Assembly: GCF_900129785.1 (NCBI RefSeq)
Contig: NZ_FSRC01000001.1
Location: forward strand, 2,728,001-2,792,000
Direction: 5' to 3'
Source: Algoriphagus halophilus
Lineage (GTDB): Bacteria > Bacteroidota > Bacteroidia > Cytophagales > Cyclobacteriaceae
Length of the DNA stretch: 64,000 nt
Shown here: positions 37,736-45,042 of the stretch, in pieces
Layout: each line of letters opens with the position of its first letter
Numbering within the stretch: position 1 is the first letter of the stretch
The notes under the pieces: model-generated
Databases searched by the model: none
Seen by the model: the letters and a program-made list of their open reading frames with translations, nothing else
What the model was told of the DNA's origin: nothing
Made by a program: the position numbers and the translations under genes

Positions 37736-38224
37736 ATGGCAACCAAACAACAAGAGTTATCCCGGGCTCGAATTAAGCGGTTGAAAGCTCAAGGTTATTT
37801 AAACCATACGGATGGCGAAATCTGTGAACTGGCTTTTGGCCATCGATTTGCCCTGATTTCCTGCACGACCTTGGTAGGTATCGGTGTAGCTGCCGCCAAT
37901 GTACCGATTTTGGTGGGCATGGCTTTCGTAGCACTAGGTGGAATTATTCTCCCCTATCATCCCTTTGATTATATCTATAATTATTTTCTGAGCAGCCCCC
38001 TCAAAAGACGAAAGATCCCTCCCCGTTCCAAACAATTGAAGTTCGCCTGCACTATTGCAGCCATAGGGTTATCCCTTACTGCATGGTTGTTTTACCATGG
38101 CCAAAACCTTGCAGGATACCTAGTTGGGGGGTCTCTTTTTTTGGTGGCCTTGACCGTTAGTACCACTGATTTCTGCATTCCCTCCAAGATCTACAATTTT
38201 CTTTTTAAGGTAAAAGTTGAGTAA
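37736..38224 (+). CDS. DUF4395-like membrane protein
   Basis: A 162-residue protein with a charged cytosolic N-terminus, two pairs of hydrophobic helices (about 36-52 with 55-75, and 103-118 with 123-143) and the segment TTDFCIPSKIYNFLFK near the C-terminus. This layout resembles DUF4395 proteins, whose role is unknown. The family assignment is by general pattern only. Confidence 0.6.
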   Translation: MATKQQELSRARIKRLKAQGYLNHTDGEICELAFGHRFALISCTTLVGIGVAAANVPILVGMAFVALGGIILPYHPFDYIYNYFLSSPLKRRKIPPRSKQLKFACTIAAIGLSLTAWLFYHGQNLAGYLVGGSLFLVALTVSTTDFCIPSKIYNFLFKVKVE

Positions 38225-38493
38225 ATAAGCTGCTTTACTAGTATTTTTTGACCTAACTCGCTTTTCCGGGTATGTAATCCCGAAGGTTATCATGTAGAAT
38301 CCACACTTAAAAACTTCTTAATTGATGAGTAAATAAGGTTTTCAAGTCAAGTTTTACCCACTTTTTGTCAATACTAAGAATGCACCTTCCAAATCGGTAT
38401 AAACTGCAAAAAACCTTTATTTCTTTGGTAATAACTGCGATACGATCTGCCTGATTGTTACTTAACTTATTCCTATCAAAATCCCCAATAGAT

Positions 38494-39012
38494 ATGAAAA
38501 AGGCAGGATTAATACTAGGAATAATTGTCACTGGCATTCTATCAGGATGTAATATCGCAGATGACTTTGAAGATCTCTTTGAGCCCGTATTGATTTATGG
38601 GCAATCTGCCCTTGGCGGAGGAAGTTATAACTGGCCAAATGGCATTAATGGACCTTATCAAGATGCTCCATTTAAATTGGATTCAGCCACTTATTTGGGA
38701 AATACCGGATTGACTTTATGGACTTCCTTTGATTACAGTAAATGGGAACAAGCTACATCAGGAGAGATTCATGTCAGTTATTGGGATAATGATGCTCTTG
38801 ATCCCGTTGGGGATTCGAAGGAACATTCAACTGAATATCTACCCGACACAAGCATCAATGATTTCGGAGAGATCTTTCTAGTTTTTCCAATAGAAATAAC
38901 TGACTTGAAACCTCAAACCAACTATGAGTTTTGCCTCAATCTTCATTTAGTAAGTGATTTTCAAACTTCCTCTTTTGGAAGCCCTTGTGCAACCTTCATA
39001 ACTTCTCAATAA
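38494..39012 (+). CDS. Hypothetical lipoprotein
   Basis: A 172-residue exported lipoprotein from ATG 38494 (the open frame continues upstream to 38455, but only this ATG gives the signal MKKAGLILGIIVTGILSGC with Cys19). The mature protein is beta-strand rich with several aromatic residues and a C-terminal fibronectin-like feel (LKPQTNYEFCLNLHLVS). I do not recognise a family and it stands alone. Confidence 0.65.
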   Translation: MKKAGLILGIIVTGILSGCNIADDFEDLFEPVLIYGQSALGGGSYNWPNGINGPYQDAPFKLDSATYLGNTGLTLWTSFDYSKWEQATSGEIHVSYWDNDALDPVGDSKEHSTEYLPDTSINDFGEIFLVFPIEITDLKPQTNYEFCLNLHLVSDFQTSSFGSPCATFITSQ

Positions 39013-39208
39013 TTGGTTGAAGATTACCAGAGGAGGAAAAGAACACCCAATGAATTAAACTCACTTTTATTCCGAAACTTCCAGGGGCTCCTTAAAAAAT
39101 AGGAGTCTCGCAGTGACAGAAAAATGAGACGTTGTTTAGGCAGAATGTTTCCAAAATAGATTAACTCTTTGCTAAATTGAATGCTTCTCTCAAACGGTCC
39201 TCAAAAAT

Positions 39209-40054
39209 ATGCGTACCCGACTTTTCCTCTTTTTAATTCTTTTTCCACTCTTTTCAATAGCCCAAAATAAGATCACCCCTCTACAGATTCCGGAAAGAAA
39301 TCCAGATGCAGAGACTGGTTCGGAATTTATGCAGCGAATGATCCCTTTGAAATTAGAAGAACGGGAAGAGGAAATTTTCAAAGCTTTAGCCTCTGGAAAT
39401 ATGCCTGATTTCCTGAGAGAACCGATCCGGCTGACCTCTATGTTTACGGACGCTCTTGGCCAAACCCATGACCTGATATACGAGGTACTACCCGATTACT
39501 TGGCTATTGGAAGTAATGAAGATTACTGCCGCATCCCAATGAATCCACATACTGCCCAAGGTTTAGCGGATGCTTTCGGAGCTTCTTTGATCACGGCAAA
39601 AATCAGTGATCAAATCTATCAACATGCCGAGGTAAAACTGGATCCTTATTTCTACAAACCTGTAGGTCGAGAAAATGAAAGCGTGGAGAAGTTTATCCTA
39701 CACAATACCCAAATAGAACAGCAAAAGAAGGAAGCGCAAGGACAAAACGGTCAGCTGATTGCCGGAATAAAAAAGGATGTAATCCTTTCCAACCGACTGG
39801 CAAACTCCCCCAGTAAGGTCGTGATTTACGGTTGGCATAAACTTGATGGCCTCCCGATCCAACCTATATACAGTGGCCATGTAGATTGGTATGTGGATTA
39901 CAGTCATGGCATCCGACTGATGAACCAAGAGCTGATCTTAGATGGAGAACTTACCACCGTTTCCAAGATCCTCGGCGATTCTGTTTTATTTCAACTGCTT
40001 AGTGATGAGGATGGCCCCTTGGTTCAAATGAGGTATCAAAAGACTCCCGATTAA
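39209..40054 (+). CDS. Exported conserved protein of unknown function
   Basis: A 281-residue protein with a signal peptide (MRTRLFLFLILFPLFSIA-QN). Conserved-looking blocks include PERNPDAETGSEFMQRMIPL, the acidic helix LEEREEEIFKALASGNMPDFLR, IGSNEDYCRIPMNPHTAQGLAD and a C-terminal YSGHVDWYVDYSHGIRLM. The cluster of His, Asp and Tyr in the last block suggests an active or metal site, but I cannot name the family. It stands alone. Confidence 0.65.
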   Translation: MRTRLFLFLILFPLFSIAQNKITPLQIPERNPDAETGSEFMQRMIPLKLEEREEEIFKALASGNMPDFLREPIRLTSMFTDALGQTHDLIYEVLPDYLAIGSNEDYCRIPMNPHTAQGLADAFGASLITAKISDQIYQHAEVKLDPYFYKPVGRENESVEKFILHNTQIEQQKKEAQGQNGQLIAGIKKDVILSNRLANSPSKVVIYGWHKLDGLPIQPIYSGHVDWYVDYSHGIRLMNQELILDGELTTVSKILGDSVLFQLLSDEDGPLVQMRYQKTPD

Positions 40055-40140
40055 TTCATTTCCTGCCAGAAAATCCAGGTACAGATTTTGAACCGGATGA
40101 TTCACCCAAATCATTTCTTTACTTGTTCCACTGAAAAATC

Positions 40141-40935
40141 ATGAGGCTTATTTTTATTCTTGTGCTCCTCCATTTCAGCTCAATCACTTTTGCTCAATCA
40201 AATTGGAATCAACCTTTTGAGGAATGCGGATTAAAGGGAAGCACCACCATCTATGATTATCAGAAAAAAAAATGGTTGAGTAGTGATATCGAAGACAGCC
40301 AAGTACAGACACTTCCTGCCTCTACATTCAAACTTGTCAATACACTGATCGCATTAGATACCAAGGCAGTAGAGAATGAAGATGAGATCATTCCTTGGAT
40401 CGATGATTATGATACCGTGAAATATGGTCACCGCCCCAATATATACCATAGCATGAGCATGAAAGAGGCTTTTAGACTCTCTGCAGGCTGGGCTTATATT
40501 GAATTGGCCAAAAAAATTGGGAAGTCCAAGTACAGGGAATACCTGACCGCAATTGATTATGGCAATGTGGATTTATCCATTGAAGAAGATGATTTTTGGA
40601 ATTTTGGGGATTTTGGGATTTCTCCAGCCAACCAAATCAAAGTACTCCTCGGTATTTATGAAGAGACGCTCCCCTTTTCTGGGCAGTCATTTCAAACGCT
40701 GAAAGAAATGATGATTGAAGAAAGAACTGACGAATATATCATTCGAGCTAAAACTGGGTGGACACGTGATGGGGGTAAAGACACCGGTTGGTGGGTAGGG
40801 TACCTCGAGACCTCTGACGATGTCTACTTTTTTGCTACTCGGCTAATCAAAGACCGATCAGAAAACAACCCAAACTTTGGTGCTTGCCGGAAAAGCATTA
40901 CCAAAGAAATTTTCAAGCAATTTGGTGTTCTTTAA
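40141..40935 (+). CDS. Class D (OXA-type) beta-lactamase homologue
   Basis: A 264-residue periplasmic serine hydrolase with a signal peptide ending TFA-QS. Class D motifs: S61-T-F-K64 (carbamylated-lysine motif), S114-A-G116 where the class usually has S-x-V, Y140-G-N142, and K204-T-G206 followed by WTRDGGKDTGWWVGYLE. The conserved tryptophan region (DDFWNFGDFGISPANQI) is present. Length equals that of OXA enzymes. The glycine in motif II is unusual. No mobile element flanks it, so it looks intrinsic to the chromosome. Hydrolysis profile cannot be read from sequence; a BlaR-like sensor role is excluded because there is no membrane domain. Confidence 0.88.
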   Translation: MRLIFILVLLHFSSITFAQSNWNQPFEECGLKGSTTIYDYQKKKWLSSDIEDSQVQTLPASTFKLVNTLIALDTKAVENEDEIIPWIDDYDTVKYGHRPNIYHSMSMKEAFRLSAGWAYIELAKKIGKSKYREYLTAIDYGNVDLSIEEDDFWNFGDFGISPANQIKVLLGIYEETLPFSGQSFQTLKEMMIEERTDEYIIRAKTGWTRDGGKDTGWWVGYLETSDDVYFFATRLIKDRSENNPNFGACRKSITKEIFKQFGVL

Positions 40936-41079
40936 TTACTGGAATTTACCCAAATGCCAACTTAAACCAGCTTATGGGAAGAAGGATCTTCAGGATTTAA
41001 AGTATTTACTCCTTTTTAAATCAAAACAGGATTGCCTTCCAATTTTTTTTCTAAATTTTTAGGATTCAACCTGTTAACA

Positions 41080-42198
41080 ATGACGCTTCGAAAGTTAATC
41101 GCTAATATTCATCTTTATATAGGGCTGCTGACCGGATTATTGTTTTTTATCATTGCGCTATCTGGCGCCATCTATACTTGGCAACCTGAGTTCAGTCGAA
41201 TAGCTTTTCACCAAACAGTCATTCAAGAAAATAAGCCTTTTATTTCCATTACGGATATAAAAAACACCTTGGAACGGAATTTTCCAGAAGGAGATTTCCG
41301 CACCGCACTTTACAGGGATCCCGAAAGTGCTATCGAGGTATTAATCTATGTGCCGGGCACTTATTTTCATGCCTATATCAACCCCTATTCAGGAGAATTG
41401 ATCCACTTACAGGATATGAACAAAGGATGGATCAGTAAACTAAAAAACCTACATAGAAATTTGTTGTTAGGACCTCCCGGGCGGGAAATTGTTCACTGGG
41501 TGACCTTATTGGCAATGGGCATGCTGATAACAGGAATGGTGATTTGGTGGCCAGTTCAAGGAAAACCCGGGAAAGACAAATTCAACATCAAATGGTCGGC
41601 TTCTCCCAAAAAACTGAATTACGACCTGCATAACATCCTCGGATTCTATGCTACCTGGATCCTTATTTTCACCATTGGAACCGGGATTTTCTGGGGTTTT
41701 GCTGTAGTTAGAGAAAGCCTAAAAGAATTCAGTGGAGAGAACACCTTGAACTGGGAATCCCCACAATCCCTCGTTCCACCGGCAAGTCAAGTTAACTCCA
41801 AGGATGAAGTTTTAAACAGGTTGATCCTAGAATATCATACGGGCTATCCAGACTCGGAAGTTCGAATCAACATTCCTCATAAAGAGGAGGAAGCGGTTCA
41901 GTTATCCGTCATCCAGCCAACAGCAGGAATCAATGCAGTAGATTTTTATTACCATGACCAATATACCGGAGAACTAATTCGCGGAAACTTTCAAAATGGG
42001 CTTGCGGAAAATCGAAGCACCTTTGGCAAAATCAATGGATTGGTCTACGACATCCATTTTGGAAGTGTTTGGGGTCTTCCAGGGAGAATCCTGGCATGTT
42101 TCGCCTCCTTGATCGGGGCATCCTTGCCCATTACAGGCTTTTTGGTTTGGTGGAATAAGAGGAAATTGAAGAATAAAAAATCAATAAATTCCATCTAA
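41080..42198 (+). CDS. PepSY-associated transmembrane protein (iron-regulated type)
   Basis: A 372-residue inner-membrane protein, started at ATG 41080 (MTLRKLIANIHLYIGLLTG); the open frame continues upstream to 41032 without supporting sequence. Family features are the first helix with HLYIGL, the periplasmic PepSY stretch ending YSGELIHLQDM, the NLHRNLLLGPPGREIVHWV segment, the helix pair around VIWWPVQG, and the last helix with GFLVWWNKR. These proteins often accompany TonB-dependent siderophore receptors and are thought to act in ferric-siderophore reduction. No receptor is adjacent here. Confidence 0.87.
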   Translation: MTLRKLIANIHLYIGLLTGLLFFIIALSGAIYTWQPEFSRIAFHQTVIQENKPFISITDIKNTLERNFPEGDFRTALYRDPESAIEVLIYVPGTYFHAYINPYSGELIHLQDMNKGWISKLKNLHRNLLLGPPGREIVHWVTLLAMGMLITGMVIWWPVQGKPGKDKFNIKWSASPKKLNYDLHNILGFYATWILIFTIGTGIFWGFAVVRESLKEFSGENTLNWESPQSLVPPASQVNSKDEVLNRLILEYHTGYPDSEVRINIPHKEEEAVQLSVIQPTAGINAVDFYYHDQYTGELIRGNFQNGLAENRSTFGKINGLVYDIHFGSVWGLPGRILACFASLIGASLPITGFLVWWNKRKLKNKKSINSI

Positions 42199-42204
42199 AA
42201 ACCC

Positions 42205-42240
42205 TTTCAAAAGTAGAATTTTGAAATAGTATTATTTCAA
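42205..42240. repeat. Overlapping inverted-repeat array upstream of the decarboxylase gene
   Basis: TTTCAAAA, GTAGAA, TTTTGAAATA, GTAT, TATTTCAA. The central arm can pair with either the left arm (8 bp) or the right arm (8 bp). The array ends 39 nt before the start codon at 42280. It could be a regulator-binding array or alternative hairpins. Confidence 0.45.
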
Positions 42241-42279
42241 GCTTTTTAGTAATTTAGAAAGAATCATTTTTCTAACAAG

Positions 42280-43548
42280 ATGGAAAAGCATCCCTATTTT
42301 TTTAGTATTTTTCTTCTTTTGGGCTGGTGTTTTGGCTGTAGTGATGCAGCCAATCAGGTGGACTATCATCCCATGACGGTGGAACTGATCAGCTTAATGA
42401 AGACGGAACCTGAGGTACAGAAGCTTTTGGAGCAGTCCATTGAACGAGCAAAAATTGCCAATCCTGATCCAAAGACGAATCCTATCCAATCTTTAGAACA
42501 ATACCTGAAATTTGTTTCCAACACAGAAAAAGGAATGCCCTGGAGTCTGTATGAGCAAAAAGACAGTATTGAAGTCTATTCTGATATCAGCAAGAGTCTC
42601 CGATACTTTTACTTTCTGATCAACCAACCTCTTCCCGAACTGGAAGGCAAAGGGCTTTATAACAATACCATCCAGTTTTCAGAACCTTTTGTGTCTTGGC
42701 TGACAAAATTCAACAAGGAATGGGGGAGCTACCTTTCGTCAGAGGAATCCTGGAACGACTCCTATTACCAACTTGCCAAAAGGGATAGCCTCTTTGGGCT
42801 AAACTCTTCCTGGTATGAATCCCCATCCAATTGGCACTCTTTTAATGAGTTCTTTGCAAGAAAACTGCGATCTCCGGAAGAGCGCCCCATTACTTCTCCG
42901 GAAGACAATCAGATTGTTACCTCCTTTGCAGATTCCAGACCTATTGGAGTTTGGGAAATAGATAGTAATTCTGTGCTTGTTGCTAAAGAGGGTGTTCCTG
43001 TCAAATCCGCTACTTTTCGTTCTGTTTCCAAACTTGTCGGAGAAGAAAGCGAATATGCAGATGTATTCAAAAATGGTACTTTTTTACATTCCTTTTTGGC
43101 AATCAATGATTACCATCGCTATCATTTCCCTTTAAGTGGAGTAATCAAAGAAGTAAAACTGATTCCCGGCTTAGGGGTGGCAGGTGGTCTTTTGGAATGG
43201 GATCCAGCAAACCAGCGCTATGCTTACGATCCTACAGGCATAGATTGGCAAATTCTGGAAACCCGAGGACTAGTCATTCTGGATACAGAAAATTATGGTT
43301 TGGTGGCATTGATCCCTGTGGGTATGGCTACCATCGGTTCGGTTAATTTTGAAGATGCCGTAAAAGAAGGAGCCCGAGTCCAAAAAGGAGATCCCTTGGG
43401 ATATTTCCAATTTGGGGGGTCGGATTTTGTGATGCTATTTCAGGAGTCCGTACAATTCACTTTAGATGCCCCCAAAATGGAGAATGGAGCTGGCTACAAA
43501 CATCTCCTGATGGGCGAGCGATTGGGTTCCCTCACCTTGAAAGATTAA
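42280..43548 (+). CDS. Exported PsiD-like/phosphatidylserine-decarboxylase-family lipoprotein
   Basis: A 422-residue protein of the pyruvoyl-dependent decarboxylase family. The signal sequence ends CFGC (Cys20). Residues from about 30 to 210 resemble the N-terminal domain found in PsiD-type decarboxylases (FNKEWGSYLSSEESW, WHSFNEFFARKLRSPEERP). From about 210 on comes the decarboxylase domain: YHRYHFPLSG, GLVALIPVGMATIGSV and the predicted self-cleavage site G379-G-S381 in FGGSDFVMLF. Ser381 would become the pyruvoyl group. Classical phosphatidylserine decarboxylases lack the long N-terminal domain and are not lipoproteins. Substrate could be a free amino acid rather than phosphatidylserine. 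It is monocistronic, after the inverted-repeat array. Confidence 0.8.
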   Translation: MEKHPYFFSIFLLLGWCFGCSDAANQVDYHPMTVELISLMKTEPEVQKLLEQSIERAKIANPDPKTNPIQSLEQYLKFVSNTEKGMPWSLYEQKDSIEVYSDISKSLRYFYFLINQPLPELEGKGLYNNTIQFSEPFVSWLTKFNKEWGSYLSSEESWNDSYYQLAKRDSLFGLNSSWYESPSNWHSFNEFFARKLRSPEERPITSPEDNQIVTSFADSRPIGVWEIDSNSVLVAKEGVPVKSATFRSVSKLVGEESEYADVFKNGTFLHSFLAINDYHRYHFPLSGVIKEVKLIPGLGVAGGLLEWDPANQRYAYDPTGIDWQILETRGLVILDTENYGLVALIPVGMATIGSVNFEDAVKEGARVQKGDPLGYFQFGGSDFVMLFQESVQFTLDAPKMENGAGYKHLLMGERLGSLTLKD

Positions 43549-43709
43549 TCTATATTTTTACTAAACCAGAGAGGAGGGGCTTTCTCCATATTATCTCCTC
43601 AAATATCTCCATATTTAATTCAAGGCATTTACTTTCTACAACATCACCAGTAAGTGGTAAATCAAATTTTTTGAAAAAATATCCAATGGGGTGTAATAAA
43701 TTATGATTT

Positions 43710-44225
43710 GTGCCACTAACTAAGAAAAAGCCTGTGAGCAGCGATTTTTATTCAGCATCAATTTTACCCTATGCCCCAATTATCATCAAGATCTGCAGGG
43801 CATATACGGATACGCAGGAAGATTTCGAAGATTACTATCAGGAAGTGTGTTTACAAATCTGGAAAAGCAGACACAATTTTCAAGGGCAATCGGAATGGTC
43901 TACTTGGGTGTATCGATTGTCGCTGAATGTGTGTATGACTTTGCTCAAGAAAAAAAAGAATACCCCTCAGCAAACCGGTTCAGAATTTATTCCTGAGGAG
44001 CTAACAGAAGATTCGAAGGCATTTTCAGACGAGTCATTGGAACAACTATTCCAAGCCATCAGGAAATTATCCGAAGTCGACAGAGGAATAATTTTACTGT
44101 ATCTGGAAGAAAAAACCTATCAGGAAATCGCTGACATCATGGGTACCAACCCCAATCATATCGGGGTGAAAATCAACCGTATTAAAGAACGCTTAAAAAA
44201 ATTATTAGATGGAAAAATCAATTGA
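43710..44225 (+). CDS. ECF-type RNA polymerase sigma factor 2, GTG start
   Basis: A 171-residue sigma factor with region 2 (about 22-85, DFEDYYQEVCLQIWKSRHNF and TWVYRLSLNVCMTLLKKK) and region 4 (about 112-168, EVDRGIILLYLEEKTYQEIAD and NPNHIGVKINRIKERL). The GTG at 43710 is chosen: the frame has a stop just upstream (43704-43706) and no ATG before region 2. The membrane-protein gene starts inside its last 17 nt. It resembles sigma factor 1 at 20452-20958 in length and order (same -DRGI- core) and defines a second sigma/membrane pair. Confidence 0.9.
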   Translation: MPLTKKKPVSSDFYSASILPYAPIIIKICRAYTDTQEDFEDYYQEVCLQIWKSRHNFQGQSEWSTWVYRLSLNVCMTLLKKKKNTPQQTGSEFIPEELTEDSKAFSDESLEQLFQAIRKLSEVDRGIILLYLEEKTYQEIADIMGTNPNHIGVKINRIKERLKKLLDGKIN

Positions 44226-44844
44226 AACTACCTGGAAACAAGGATTTCTAAAAAACGATGCGCTGATAGCTCCTAAGGTCAATAAAATTTACAATAGGAA
44301 GTCCATACACCTGATTGAGAAATTTGAAAAAATGTTCAAAATCAATATTTGGGGAATTATCATTGGTTCCTCCCTCTTGTTTATCGGGGCAGTATTGGCA
44401 GGTGCACTATTGGCTGGTAGCCTTATGCTGATTATGATGCTCTATGTAGCCTATACAGCTTACCAAGAATTAAAATCCTTAGAGAAGCTAGATAAGGGAC
44501 AAAGCAGTTATGTTTTTTTAAAATCCTTTAAAGAATGGATTGATCGCTCTACCGAGCGCTATGGCAACATGTATCGATTCGTATATCCAGCGTTAATCTT
44601 GCTCTTTTATTTTGGGATTTGGTACTCCGACATCTTTTCGCCCATGCGTGAAAAAGTAGCTGAAAGTACCTCTGATTTGATTTTCGGTCTTCATACCTAT
44701 ACCACTTTGGTCATCCTTATTGGAGCGGGTGTCATGAGCGCATTTAGTAAAGTGATCCATCAAGAAGATGTGAAAGCCATCTATGGCAAAATCTTGGATA
44801 AGCTCGATCATGCACTTGCCGAAATGGAAGAACTGCAGCGCTGA
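44209..44844 (+). CDS. Four-helix membrane protein co-encoded with ECF sigma factor 2
   Basis: An unrecognised 211-residue protein. A cytosolic N-terminus (1-45, with a basic patch NKIYNRKSIHLIEKFEKMF) precedes two helices (about 47-70 and 70-88), a cytosolic loop of about 40 residues (LEKLDKGQSSYVFLKSFKEW), two more helices (about 122-140 and 163-183) and a helical C-terminal tail (VKAIYGKILDKLDHALAEMEEL). It overlaps the sigma gene by 17 nt. The layout of helices, loop and tail matches the partner of sigma factor 1, though sequence identity looks low. A role as membrane-tethered anti-sigma factor is inferred from position only. Confidence 0.72.
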   Translation: MEKSIETTWKQGFLKNDALIAPKVNKIYNRKSIHLIEKFEKMFKINIWGIIIGSSLLFIGAVLAGALLAGSLMLIMMLYVAYTAYQELKSLEKLDKGQSSYVFLKSFKEWIDRSTERYGNMYRFVYPALILLFYFGIWYSDIFSPMREKVAESTSDLIFGLHTYTTLVILIGAGVMSAFSKVIHQEDVKAIYGKILDKLDHALAEMEELQR

Positions 44845-44870
44845 TCTCTTGATTGCAAGATGACTAATGA

Positions 44871-44901
44871 GGTAAAGTGGAACATATAATTCCACTTTAC
44901 C
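44871..44901. terminator. Hairpin after the sigma 2 operon
   Basis: GGTAAAGTGGAA, loop CATATAA, TTCCACTTTACC. A 12-bp perfect stem 27 nt after the stop, but no T run follows, so termination strength is uncertain. Confidence 0.55.
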
Positions 44902-45042
44902 GCTATTTATACCTAAAATTCACAATTCTTCATTGGATTATTTTTTCTTTACTTCCCTATCAACTCTCCACCATTCCTCAAAAATTAGATGGCAGACTCC
45001 CCACATCTGATTAAATTCAAGTTGATAAAGAAAACCACCCTT

